Shown here: piece by piece, positions 28,634 to 37,168 of the stretch
Position numbering within the stretch: position 1 is the stretch's first letter
How the letters are laid out: the number at the start of each line of letters is the position of its first letter
DNA from: Caballeronia sp. NK8
GTDB lineage: Bacteria; Pseudomonadota; Gammaproteobacteria; Burkholderiales; Burkholderiaceae
DNA: 64,000 bases
Direction of reading: 5' to 3'
Assembly: GCF_018408855.1 (NCBI RefSeq)
Contig: NZ_AP024322.1
Span: 248,001-312,000, forward strand
Notes under the pieces: model-generated
The model's database searches: none
The model's input: only the letters and a program-made list of their open reading frames with translations
What the model was told of the DNA's origin: nothing
Made by a program: the position numbers and the translations under genes

Positions 28634-29569
28634 CTATTCAGCCGGCGGCGCGAGGTTCGCGTTGACCGATCCGCGCTCGCGGAAATAGGTCAGCGCGAAA
28701 TCTACGAAGGCGCGCGTTTTGGCCGACACATGCCGGCGGCCCGGATAGACGATCGACACTTCCTTCTGTGCATCCTTGAGTGAATAACCCGGCAGCAGAC
28801 GCAACAGTGCGCCGGTGTCGATGTCCTGCGCCACATAGCTCTCGGGCAGCACGGCGATGCCCATTTCGGCGAGCGCGGCCTGCCGCAACATATGCGAACT
28901 GTTTACGGTGTAGGTGGGATCGAGCGCGACGCTTTCCAGCACGCCCGAAGGTCCGATGAAGGACCACGTCGAACCGTGAATGTCCGCTGACGGCGCAAGA
29001 AACTCGTGTTGCGCCAGCGCGGCGGGACGCGCGGGCGTGCCGCGTCGAGAAAGATATCCGGGCGACGCGACGAGCACCGCCGCCACGCTGACCAGCGGGC
29101 GGTTGATGAGCATGCCGCTACTGACTAGTTGCGGCACGACGATGCCGACATCGAAACCTTCCGCAACGAGATCGACCGGACGATGCAGAAGCGTCAGGCG
29201 CAGCTTGACGTTTGCATAGCGCTCGCGAAATTCGCGCAACATCGGCGTGAGGCCGAGCAATGAAAACGACGCGGACGCCACGAGCTTCAGCGTGCCCGAT
29301 GGATCCACCGAACTGTTGGCCACCGATGCCTCGATGGTCTCGACCTGATCGATGACCGCTCGGCAGCCTTCGGCATAGGCGCGGCCGGCTTCGGTCAGAG
29401 AGACGCTTCTTGTCGTGCGGTTCAGCAGACGCGTATTGAGATGGGCTTCGAGCAGGGAGACGTAGCGCGTGACCACGGCGTTGGACAGATCGAGCGCGGC
29501 GGCGGCGCGGCCGAACGATTCGGATTCCGCCACCTTCAGAAAGACGCGCATCGCTTGGAATTGATTCAT
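28634..29569 (-). CDS. LysR family transcriptional regulator
   Basis: A 311-residue LysR regulator. The N-terminal winged HTH is MNQFQAMRVFLKVAESESFGRAAAALDLSNAVVTRYVSLLE without internal break. The C-terminal substrate-binding domain (about 90-300) is of the CrgA/PA2206-like group common in Burkholderia. The ATG at 29569 is preferred over one 36 bases upstream. The gene is convergent with the kinase gene, 39 bases from its stop. The divergent porin gene is 440 bases away, so no clear target is indicated. Confidence 0.92.
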   Translation of the reverse strand: MNQFQAMRVFLKVAESESFGRAAAALDLSNAVVTRYVSLLEAHLNTRLLNRTTRSVSLTEAGRAYAEGCRAVIDQVETIEASVANSSVDPSGTLKLVASASFSLLGLTPMLREFRERYANVKLRLTLLHRPVDLVAEGFDVGIVVPQLVSSGMLINRPLVSVAAVLVASPGYLSRRGTPARPAALAQHEFLAPSADIHGSTWSFIGPSGVLESVALDPTYTVNSSHMLRQAALAEMGIAVLPESYVAQDIDTGALLRLLPGYSLKDAQKEVSIVYPGRRHVSAKTRAFVDFALTYFRERGSVNANLAPPAE

Positions 29570-30011
29570 TGAAATAGCGAAGTGAGAGGCGTCTTGCGAA
29601 CGCATTGTGTAGGCGAGCAGAAGGCGAGAACAGCACTGTCTTCTCGCGTGCGCGATGCTAGCGCCGGACTAGCGGGGCCGGAATGGGAGTGTTCTGATTC
29701 GTCACGCGTGTCTCAATGTGACCACTGTCGCATGGATGCAACTGACTCCTTCGAAGCACCTGGAAAGCACAGGCGACGTGATCCGTAAGTCCATGCAGCC
29801 TAAGCGTTTATCCATATTGAAAATACACTTTTCGATTTATTCAAAAAGCCTTTTGTGTTTCTTTCGACCGTTTCTCAAAAAATGCGGGCAATAAACTTTG
29901 TCCTGCCGAATATCGGTGCCGAGCCGCATGAGCGAAGAGGCAAATCCGCGCTCGACAGGCGTTCGGCCTGAAGCAACCCACGAGTCCCAAGACTCCACGA
30001 AAGGAACACTC
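29570..30011. other. LysR/porin divergent intergenic region
   Basis: No gene is recognised. The right half (from about 29800) is AT-rich and should hold the porin promoter and leader. No textbook -35/-10 pair was identified. Confidence 0.4.
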
Positions 30012-31163
30012 ATGAAAAAGAATTTGATCGTAACGGCCATCGCTACGCTGGCCGCATCGTTCGCAACCGCTGCCAGCGCGCAAAGCAGCGTCACGCTGTA
30101 TGGTCTGGTCGACGCAGGTCTGACGTACGTGAACAACGTGCAGGCTCCGGAAGGTTCGGACCACTTCAAGAACAGCTCGTGGGGCGTCACGAGCGGCAAC
30201 GTCAACATGAGCCGCTGGGGCCTGCGCGGCGCTGAAGATCTCGGCGGCGGCATGAAGGCGATCTTCACGTTGGAGAACGGCTTCAGCGTGGCGAACGGCG
30301 GCTCGATCGGTAGCGGCTTCAGCCGTCAGGCTTACGTCGGTCTGTCGACGAACGCTGGCACGGTGACGCTGGGTCACCAGGCCGACTCCGTGGTCGACTA
30401 CCTCGGCCCGCTGAGCGCGACTGGAACCTGGGGCGGAACGTACTTCGCGCATCCGTTCAATCTGGATAACCTGAACGGCGATGCATTCCGCGAAAACAAC
30501 TCGATCAAGTTCCAGAGCGCCAACTACGCTGGCTTTTCGTTCAGCGGCCTGTATGGCTTCTCGAACGCCGCGGGCAGCTTTGCGGCGAACCGTGCTTACA
30601 GCATTGGAGCGGGCTACACGAACGCTGGCATGAAGTTCGGCGCTGCGTATATGCAGGCGAATGGCATCGGCAGCAATAGCGTCGGTGCTATCACTGGTGT
30701 TGCACAGTTCGACGACAACAACGCTATCCTCAGCGACGTTCGTCAACGTACGTTCGGCGCAGGCGGCAGCTACGCATTCGGCCCGGCAACGGTCGGCCTG
30801 CTGTGGACGCAGACCCGCCAGGACAGCAACACGTTCAACTCGGCTTCGAACGTCGTCAACAACTACGAGATCAACGGCCGCTACGCTGTGACGCCGGCTG
30901 TCTCGCTGGGTGCTGCTTACACGTTCACGAACGCCAAGTTGAGCGATGCGGGCGACTCGAGTCGCATCCGCTTCCACCAGTTCGGTTTGCAAACGGACTA
31001 CGCTCTGTCCAAGCGCACGGACATCTATGCTGAAGGTGTGGTGCAGATCGCCAGCGGCGGTGGCGAGGGTGTGTACCTGCCGGCTGCTATCAGCGGCGCG
31101 CCCGACTTTTCCTCGAGCAGCCGTCAGGTTCTCGTGACGACGGGTATCCGTCACCGCTTCTAA
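30012..31163 (+). CDS. Outer-membrane porin (beta-proteobacterial trimeric type)
   Basis: A 383-residue general-diffusion porin of the Gram-negative porin family (Omp32/OpcP-like). The signal peptide is MKKNLIVTAIATLAASFATAASA. The mature protein begins QSSVTLYGLVDAGLTYV, the family hallmark. A motif NMSRWGLRGAEDLGGGMKAIFTLENGF follows. It ends in a beta-strand with a terminal aromatic (GIRHRF), the BAM recognition signal. AAGGAACAC precedes the ATG. Codon usage is biased, as for abundant proteins. A strong terminator follows. Confidence 0.95.
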   Translation: MKKNLIVTAIATLAASFATAASAQSSVTLYGLVDAGLTYVNNVQAPEGSDHFKNSSWGVTSGNVNMSRWGLRGAEDLGGGMKAIFTLENGFSVANGGSIGSGFSRQAYVGLSTNAGTVTLGHQADSVVDYLGPLSATGTWGGTYFAHPFNLDNLNGDAFRENNSIKFQSANYAGFSFSGLYGFSNAAGSFAANRAYSIGAGYTNAGMKFGAAYMQANGIGSNSVGAITGVAQFDDNNAILSDVRQRTFGAGGSYAFGPATVGLLWTQTRQDSNTFNSASNVVNNYEINGRYAVTPAVSLGAAYTFTNAKLSDAGDSSRIRFHQFGLQTDYALSKRTDIYAEGVVQIASGGGEGVYLPAAISGAPDFSSSSRQVLVTTGIRHRF

Positions 31164-31200
31164 AGCGCTCAGAGCAGTACCGAGCTTTAGCTAGCTAGAG

Positions 31201-31228
31201 AAGGGGCGCCGCAAGGCGCCCCTTTTCC
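31201..31228 (+). terminator. Terminator after the porin gene
   Basis: A 10-bp perfect stem (AAGGGGCGCC/GGCGCCCCTT) with loop GCAA ends in TTTTCC, 38 bases after the porin stop. Confidence 0.85.
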
Positions 31229-31340
31229 ACATGCGCGCTCGTTCGCCGGATAGCGAACAGCGCCCGCCATCCGGATGCTCTACCATGACGATGCGGCCAT
31301 CGTCCCGACGACGCCCTGTCCGCCAAACAGGAGAGCAACA

Positions 31341-31787
31341 ATGATCTCGACATGCAGACCACATGTCCGCTGGATGGCCGTTCCGATCCTCATGATGCTT
31401 GCCGCGAGCGCAGCTTACGCCGACACGGTCGCGCTGAAAGCCAATCTCCAGCCTTCGAGCGAAGTCCCTCCGCGCGTAAGCAAAGGCCACGGCGCACTCG
31501 ACGCGACCTTCGACACCGACACCAAAGTCTTCGCCTGGACCGTGACCTACGCGGAACTCTCCGGCCCGGTGACGATGGCGCATTTCCACGGTCCCGCGCC
31601 GGTCGGCCAGAACGCGAAGCCACAAGTACCCGTCGACAAGAAAGCACTCGCGAGCCCCATGAAAGGACAAGCGACGCTGACCGATCAACAGGTCAACGAT
31701 CTCATGACGGGTCAGTGGTATTTCAATATTCACACGCAGGAGAACCCGACCGGCGAGATACGCGGTCAGGTGATGCCATCGAATTGA
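31341..31787 (+). CDS. Secreted CHRD-domain protein
   Basis: A 148-residue protein. A signal peptide runs to about residue 28 (WMAVPILMMLAASAAYA), and the rest is one CHRD domain: LKANLQPSSEVPPRVSKGHG, the central MAHFHGPA and the end GQWYFNIHTQENPTGEIRGQV. CHRD domains were defined in chordin. The function of bacterial single-domain members is unknown. CAGGAGAG lies 6-7 bases before the ATG. It is followed after 28 bases by an alpha/beta hydrolase. Confidence 0.88.
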   Translation: MISTCRPHVRWMAVPILMMLAASAAYADTVALKANLQPSSEVPPRVSKGHGALDATFDTDTKVFAWTVTYAELSGPVTMAHFHGPAPVGQNAKPQVPVDKKALASPMKGQATLTDQQVNDLMTGQWYFNIHTQENPTGEIRGQVMPSN

Positions 31788-31815
31788 CGCGGGCTGACGT
31801 CTCGCAAGTTCGACG

Positions 31816-32745
31816 ATGAGCTGGCAAAGCACCCTGGCGTGCTGGGTCGTGCGCAGGCGCATGCGTCCGCATTCGGCCGAATCCGAACTGGACGTCGAGC
31901 TGGCACGAAGATACGCATCGCGTCGAATCTGGTCGCCGCGTGTGCCGAAAGGCTGGCGACTCGATATCCGCAATTCGAGCGCCGATGGGCCACTACGCGG
32001 CGAATGGCTCACGCCGCCGACCAGTCCCCGCGCAACCATCCTGTATCTGCATGGCGGAGGCTATTACTTCTGCTCGCCGCACAGTCATCGGGCGATCACG
32101 TTCGGTCTGGCCGTGCCGGCGAATGCGCGCGTCTTCTCGCTCGACTATCGGCTTGCGCCCGAGCATCGCTTTCCTGCGGCGCTCGATGACAGCGTCGCCG
32201 CATACCGTCGCTTGCTGGGAGACGGCGTTCCTGCGCAATCGATCGTGATTGCCGGCGATTCAGCCGGCGGCGGTCTCGCGCTCGCGACGCTCCTCGCGCT
32301 ACGCGACGCCCGCGACCCCCTACCCGCGGCGGGGGTTCTGTTCTCGCCGTGGACAGATCTGACCTGCGGCGGCGACTCGATGCGGACCAACGACGGGCGT
32401 GACCCGATGTATCACGCGTCGGTGTTTCCGCGCGTGGCCGCCCAGTATCTCGGCACCGCCGACGCGCGCACGCCCTACGCATCGCCGCTGTTCGGCGAAT
32501 TCGATGGCTTGCCGCCGCTCCTGATCCAGGTCGGCGACACGGAACTGCTGCTCGACGATTCCACTCGCGTGGCTGCGCAAGCGCGCGCGGCGGGCGTGCG
32601 CGTCGAACTCGACATCTGGCGCGACGTCCCGCACATCTTCCAGATCTGGGCGCCGTTCATGCCAGAAGCGCGCGAAGCGCTCGCGCGCGCCGCCACATTC
32701 ATCGATGCGGCTGTTCATCGCCCGCCCAGCACCTCGATCGTCTGA
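31816..32745 (+). CDS. Alpha/beta hydrolase, hormone-sensitive lipase (GDXG) family
   Basis: A 309-residue esterase of family IV. The oxyanion motif is HGGGYYFCSPHSHR (near residue 78), and the nucleophile elbow is GDSAGGGLALA. The catalytic Asp fits LIQVGDTELLLDDS and the His fits WRDVPHIFQIW. No signal peptide is visible, so it is probably cytoplasmic. Substrate is unknown. Its last 31 bases overlap the end of the convergent EcsC gene. Confidence 0.92.
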   Translation: MSWQSTLACWVVRRRMRPHSAESELDVELARRYASRRIWSPRVPKGWRLDIRNSSADGPLRGEWLTPPTSPRATILYLHGGGYYFCSPHSHRAITFGLAVPANARVFSLDYRLAPEHRFPAALDDSVAAYRRLLGDGVPAQSIVIAGDSAGGGLALATLLALRDARDPLPAAGVLFSPWTDLTCGGDSMRTNDGRDPMYHASVFPRVAAQYLGTADARTPYASPLFGEFDGLPPLLIQVGDTELLLDDSTRVAAQARAAGVRVELDIWRDVPHIFQIWAPFMPEAREALARAATFIDAAVHRPPSTSIV

Positions 32746-33599
32746 TAAGCACGCTCGACCGCCGATGCCCCATAGCGCCGCTCCAGCCTTCGCACGGTGA
32801 AGTGGCCATGCGCCATCTGCTGAAAGTGGTCGATGAACACCGTGTTCACCATCGCGCCGAGCACCGCGCCGATCGCCGGAATCGACTTCGCCGCGACCTG
32901 CTCGCTGACCTGCACCGAGAACCGCGACGCGATCGTCTGCAAAAACTTGAGCAGTGCGGTCGATCCGTGACTGCTCAGACCCTTCGCCGCGATCTCGTTG
33001 GTCGCGCGCGACACCGACTGCGCGAGCGCACTGCGCACGATGAAATAGCCGATATCGGCGCTGTCGTCGCTGGCTTTGGTGCCGCCCATGCCGAGCACCA
33101 TCATGCATTGCAGTTGCGTATCGACGCGATGCACGTCCTCGCCCTCGCTGCGCGCGATGTCGCAGATGGAGCGGAACATCAGCGTGGTCGTGACCGGCAA
33201 TTCGACCGGCAGCGCGAACAGCCCGAACGCGCCGCCCGCCGCGCCGGTCGTCGCGACCGCCAGTTTGTGCATCAGGTTGTGCGGCTTGTCGGGCGGCGGC
33301 GCGAGCAGCGAGTCCGACGGCGCGCTCTTGCCGATGGTGCGCAGCGCGAGCTGGAGGCACTTTTTCAGCGCGATTTGCGTCGCCTCGTCGACTTTTTCCT
33401 GCGCGACGGACGGCATGCGCCCCATCAGCTTTTCGATGGGCGCGCCGACGACGCTCGCGAGCTTCATCGTCAGCGACGGGCTTTCCAGCAATTCCTTCGC
33501 GCGCGCCAGCGCCGCGAAATCGTCGGGCGTGAGCGGCGAGGTGATGATCGGCGTCGGTTCCATGCGATGTTTTCTGTCCGGTGAAGAGTGATTTGCCAT
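32715..33599 (-). CDS. EcsC family protein
   Basis: A 294-residue protein of the EcsC family, named for a gene of the Bacillus ABC transporter operon ecs; biochemical role unknown. It has an Ala/Gly-rich central hydrophobic stretch (LAVATTGAAGGAFGLFALPVELPVTTTLMFR) and the conserved RSICDIARSEGED and AVLGAMVNTVFIDHFQ stretches. An alternative start at 33563 (MEPTPIIT) is possible. It is convergent and overlapping with the hydrolase gene, and its start is about 70 bases from the divergent efflux pump gene. Confidence 0.85.
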   Translation of the reverse strand: MANHSSPDRKHRMEPTPIITSPLTPDDFAALARAKELLESPSLTMKLASVVGAPIEKLMGRMPSVAQEKVDEATQIALKKCLQLALRTIGKSAPSDSLLAPPPDKPHNLMHKLAVATTGAAGGAFGLFALPVELPVTTTLMFRSICDIARSEGEDVHRVDTQLQCMMVLGMGGTKASDDSADIGYFIVRSALAQSVSRATNEIAAKGLSSHGSTALLKFLQTIASRFSVQVSEQVAAKSIPAIGAVLGAMVNTVFIDHFQQMAHGHFTVRRLERRYGASAVERAYQTIEVLGGR

Positions 33600-33620
33600 C
33601 CAGATTAGAGCGCGGCAGCG

Positions 33621-33651
33621 TGCTATGATTCCCTTTCCGTTGACTAGTCAA
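33621..33651 (+). promoter_or_regulatory. Extended -10 promoter and palindromic operator of the DHA2/marR unit
   Basis: TGC-TATGAT (33621-33629) is an extended -10 element. Twelve bases downstream lies the perfect palindrome TTGACTAGTCAA (33640-33651), over the expected start of transcription and 17 bases before the pump ATG. A MarR repressor bound there would block initiation. Confidence 0.65.
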
Positions 33652-33668
33652 TTATTGCGCCCACAAAG

Positions 33669-35264
33669 ATGGCCGTTCACACAGCCGCGCATCATTCCAG
33701 CGGACAAGTCCTGCCGTTCCGCGAATCCCTCATGGCGATGCTGGGCGTCTCGTTCGTCACGATGCTCGTCGCGCTCGATCAGACGGTGGTCGGCACCGCG
33801 CTGCCGACGATCGTCGCCGAACTCAAGGGTTTCGATCTCTACGCGTGGGTCGCCACGTCGTATCTTCTGACTTCCGTCATCACCGTGCCGATTTTCGGGC
33901 GGCTCGGCGACTATTACGGCCGCAAGCCGTTCGTGATCGCGTCGATCGTCGTGTTCACCGTCGCGTCCGTGCTGTGCGGGCTCGCCAACAGCATGATGTT
34001 CCTCGTTCTCGCGCGCGGGCTGCAGGGCATCGGCGGCGGAATGCTGGTCGGCACGGCGTTCGCGTGCATCGCCGATCTCTTTCCGGATAATGTCGTGCGC
34101 CTGCGCTGGCAAGTGCTGATGAGTTCCGCGTTCGGCATCGCCAATGCGATCGGGCCGTCGCTCGGCGGCATTCTCACGCAATACTACGGCTGGCGTTCGG
34201 TGTTCTACGTCAACTTGCCCGTGGGCATTGCGTCGCTCTTTTTCGTATGGCGCTTTCTGCCGCATCTGCGCCACGTCGCGCACGAAGGCAAGATGCGGCT
34301 CGACTGGCCCGGCGCCGTGCTGATCGCGGTGGCGCTCGGCGCGCTGCAACTGTTCGTCGAAATGCTGCCGAAGCACGGCTTCAGCGCGGAAACCGCCGCG
34401 CTGCTCGCGATGAGCGTCGCGGCCGGTTTCGCGCTGTGGAAATGGGAGATGCGCTGCGATTACGCGATCCTGCCCGTCGACATGTTCCGCAACAAGGCGC
34501 TCGCCGCGCTCTTCACGCTCGCGATTCTCGGCGGCTTCACGATGTTCTCGCTGCTGTTCTACGCGCCGCTGCTGTTCCAGGGCGGATTCGGCATGTCGCC
34601 GAAGGATGCGGGGATGATGATCACGCCGCTCGTCGTGTTCATCACGATCGGCAGTATCGTCAACGGGCGCATCGTGACGCGTCTGAAGAACGCCAACCTG
34701 ATGCTGTACATCGGCTTCTCGCTGCTCGCCGTGTCGTGTCTGGGCGTGGTCGTCGCCACGCATGACATGCCGCGCGCGCTGCTGCTCGTGATCATGCTGC
34801 TCGGCGGCCTCGGCCTCGGCTTCGTGATGCCGAATCTCACCGTGTTCGCGCAGCAGACGGCGGGGCGCGCGCATCTCGGCATCGCCACCGCGCTGCTGCA
34901 ATCGCTGCGCATGATCGGCGGGATGATCGGCACCGCGCTGACCGGCACGCTCGTGAGCCATCTCTATGCGAGCGGCGTGAATCTCGCGCTCGAAAAAGAT
35001 CGTGCGCTGCATTGGGCCGGCGATCTCTCCGACCCGCAAATCCTCATCAATCGCGACGGCCAGCGGGCGCTGCTCGCGCAGCTGACGTCCGCGGGCCACG
35101 ACGGCGCGATGCTGCTCGAAGCCGCGCGCGAAGCGCTCGTCGCGGCGATTCACATTGGCCTTGCGCTGGCGGCGCTGGTCGCGGTGGTGTCGGTGTGGCA
35201 GTCGCGCCGCGTGCCGCCTGTACGACTGAAAGGGCCGCAGGAACCGACGATTCTTGCCGAATGA
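33669..35264 (+). CDS. DHA2-family MFS multidrug efflux transporter
   Basis: A 531-residue protein with about 14 membrane segments, as in EmrB/QacA. Segment 1 carries LDQTVVGTALPTIVAEL (motif D1). Loop 2-3 motif A is GRLGDYYGRKPFV, and segment 5 has motif C (GIANAIGPSLGGIL). The family exports lipophilic toxins or dyes in exchange for protons. No EmrA-type adaptor is adjacent, so it may act alone in the inner membrane. The next gene, a MarR regulator, overlaps its stop by 4 bases. Confidence 0.92.
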   Translation: MAVHTAAHHSSGQVLPFRESLMAMLGVSFVTMLVALDQTVVGTALPTIVAELKGFDLYAWVATSYLLTSVITVPIFGRLGDYYGRKPFVIASIVVFTVASVLCGLANSMMFLVLARGLQGIGGGMLVGTAFACIADLFPDNVVRLRWQVLMSSAFGIANAIGPSLGGILTQYYGWRSVFYVNLPVGIASLFFVWRFLPHLRHVAHEGKMRLDWPGAVLIAVALGALQLFVEMLPKHGFSAETAALLAMSVAAGFALWKWEMRCDYAILPVDMFRNKALAALFTLAILGGFTMFSLLFYAPLLFQGGFGMSPKDAGMMITPLVVFITIGSIVNGRIVTRLKNANLMLYIGFSLLAVSCLGVVVATHDMPRALLLVIMLLGGLGLGFVMPNLTVFAQQTAGRAHLGIATALLQSLRMIGGMIGTALTGTLVSHLYASGVNLALEKDRALHWAGDLSDPQILINRDGQRALLAQLTSAGHDGAMLLEAAREALVAAIHIGLALAALVAVVSVWQSRRVPPVRLKGPQEPTILAE

Positions 35265-35752
35265 CAACGGAAATCGAAAGCATGAATGAACAGGACCGTA
35301 TCGCCGTCGTGCAGCAGTTCGGACGCACGTATCGCGCGTTCATGTCGGCGTTCGAGGCGGCCGTCGGCCAGCCGATGCCGCGCTGGCGCATCCTGCTCGC
35401 GTTGCACGAGCACGCGGGCGTGCTGTCGCAGAAAAAACTCGTCGAGCGCCTGAAGGTGGACCCGGGCGCGCTGACGCGGCAACTGAAGACGCTGGAAGGG
35501 CTCGGCTGGATCGTGCGCAGCGTCGATGCGCGTGACAACCGCGTGTCGAATGTCGCGCTGACCGCGCAAGGGCGCGCGATCGCCGAACAAGGCTTGCCGC
35601 GGCGCAATGCGTTCCTGCACGACACGATGGCGTCGCTGCCCGACGAGGCCATCGAAGCCTTGTCGAGCGCGCTGCATATGTTCGAGGGACGCATTCAGGA
35701 AGTGGCGGCCGCCAATGCGTCGCAGGCGGTCGCCGTCGAAGAGAAAGCTTAG
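35261..35752 (+). CDS. MarR family transcriptional regulator
   Basis: A 163-residue winged-helix protein with the MarR core: MPRWRILLALHEHAGVLSQKKLVERLKVDPGALTRQLKTLE, then the wing VDARDNRVSNVALTAQG. It starts in an ATGA overlap with the efflux pump gene and is therefore translationally coupled to it. It most likely represses the pump unit through the palindrome at 33640-33651. Its stop overlaps the stop of the convergent PLP enzyme gene. Confidence 0.92.
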   Translation: MTTEIESMNEQDRIAVVQQFGRTYRAFMSAFEAAVGQPMPRWRILLALHEHAGVLSQKKLVERLKVDPGALTRQLKTLEGLGWIVRSVDARDNRVSNVALTAQGRAIAEQGLPRRNAFLHDTMASLPDEAIEALSSALHMFEGRIQEVAAANASQAVAVEEKA

Positions 35753-37023
35753 AAAAACGTTTCGATCACTTCGGTGACGCGATACTTCGGATCGACGACG
35801 AGAATCTGACGCCACTTGTCGAAGGTCAGGCAAGGATGCGAGATGTCGAACGCGATCATGTCGCCGACCTTCACGTCGTCGCCCGGCTTGATGCGCAGGT
35901 ACGCGTGCTGATCCATCAGGCCGAAAATCTCCCAGCCTTCGTCGGACGCGATATCGCGCGGCGCCTCATTGCCCGGACGATAATGCTTGGCCGGCTCCGG
36001 CATGCCTGCATCGAACGCGGAATCGCGCTTGCCGAGCCCGATGATCACGCGATCCGGCTCCGGAATCGACTGCACGTACGCCCACAGTTGCAACGCCGGC
36101 TTCAGGCCTTGCCCCATCTTCTTCGCGATCGGATTGCGCGCGAAAATCTCGTTTTGCGCTTTCTTGTAGATGCCGACGTCGTGCGTCAGATAGCAGCCCG
36201 GTCGCAGCACGACTTCGATCGCATTGCTGTGGGCCTTGGCGAATTCATCGGCGACGACGTCGTACCACGCCGACCCTGCGCCCGAGAGAATCGCGGGCTT
36301 GCGCGCGATTTTCCCTTCGGCGATCAGCTTGCGCGTGACATCGACTGCGCTTTGCAGAAACTCGCGCACCTTCGTTTCGTCCTGCAGCACGCCTTCGTAT
36401 AACTCGATGCCCGCCAGCTCGATCGTGTCCGGCCAGCGCGCGATCGCAGCGAGCACGGCATCGCGCTGCGCGTCGTCGCGCACGCCCGTGCGTCCGCCCG
36501 GCACGCCGAGTTCGATCAGCACGTTCAGCTTCTTGCGCACCGAACTGAAGAATTCGCCGAGCTGATCGACGCCATCGGCGGAATCGACCAGACAGAAGAA
36601 CTCGAAGTTCGGATCGGTGAGCAACTCGGCGATCATGCCCATGTTGCGTTTGCCGACGAGCTGATTTGCCATCAGGATGCGATGCACGCCGCCGCGATAC
36701 GCCGCGCGCACCTGATGCGCGGTCGCGAGCGTGATGCCCCATGCGCCCGTGTCGAGCTGACGGCGAAACAGTTGCGGCGCCATGGTCGTCTTGCCGTGCG
36801 GCGCGAGCTTCACGCCGTATTCGCCGACGAATGCCTGCATCCACTTCAGGTTATGTTCGATGCGATCGGAATAGAGCACGGCGGCGGGCAGACTCACGTC
36901 TTCTTCGAGCAGATTCCATTGCAGGCGCGACGCGTCCTGCAACTGGATGCCCGTACCCGGCACCATACCGAGACCCTTGCCGAACGGGTCGATCGTGGCG
37001 TTCTGATAGTTTGTAACTTTCAT
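35749..37023 (-). CDS. PLP-dependent amino-acid deaminase, D-serine dehydratase-like (DSD1/D-threonine aldolase fold III)
   Basis: The 424-residue enzyme has an alanine racemase-like N-terminal barrel with PLP Lys78 in KLAPHGKTTMAP. A C-terminal D-serine dehydratase-like domain contains DISHPCLTFDKW, whose His and Cys match the zinc ligands of eukaryotic-type D-serine dehydratase. It is expected to deaminate D-serine, D-threonine or a similar D-amino acid, or to cleave a beta-hydroxy D-amino acid. It is divergent from the RpiR, N-acyl-D-amino-acid deacylase and RidA genes, which supports a D-amino-acid role. Exact substrate is open. Confidence 0.86.
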   Translation of the reverse strand: MKVTNYQNATIDPFGKGLGMVPGTGIQLQDASRLQWNLLEEDVSLPAAVLYSDRIEHNLKWMQAFVGEYGVKLAPHGKTTMAPQLFRRQLDTGAWGITLATAHQVRAAYRGGVHRILMANQLVGKRNMGMIAELLTDPNFEFFCLVDSADGVDQLGEFFSSVRKKLNVLIELGVPGGRTGVRDDAQRDAVLAAIARWPDTIELAGIELYEGVLQDETKVREFLQSAVDVTRKLIAEGKIARKPAILSGAGSAWYDVVADEFAKAHSNAIEVVLRPGCYLTHDVGIYKKAQNEIFARNPIAKKMGQGLKPALQLWAYVQSIPEPDRVIIGLGKRDSAFDAGMPEPAKHYRPGNEAPRDIASDEGWEIFGLMDQHAYLRIKPGDDVKVGDMIAFDISHPCLTFDKWRQILVVDPKYRVTEVIETFF

Positions 37024-37125
37024 GTGCTGCTACTCCATCGTCCGTTTAAATAAACCCTGTGCACGATCCAATGCGCGTCAGAGTTGACGGTGCTATGTTA
37101 ACCAAAGTAGCATCCGTGATGGAAA

Positions 37126-37140
37126 TGTTATTTAGTAACA
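37126..37140. promoter_or_regulatory. RpiR-type operator candidate
   Basis: A perfect inverted repeat TGTTA-TTTAG-TAACA lies in the 145-base divergent region between the PLP enzyme and the RpiR gene. Its 15-base length and TGT...ACA ends resemble known sites of RpiR-family HexR. It ends 28 bases before the rpiR ATG. Confidence 0.55.
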
Positions 37141-37168
37141 CAAGCCTCAGGTAAACCCTCAAGCCAAC

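Noticed and set aside
33648..35267. 539-codon minus-strand frame opposite the DHA2 pump
   Set aside because: It is a shadow. The plus-strand product has 14 membrane segments and family motifs, while the minus product is a charged low-complexity chain.
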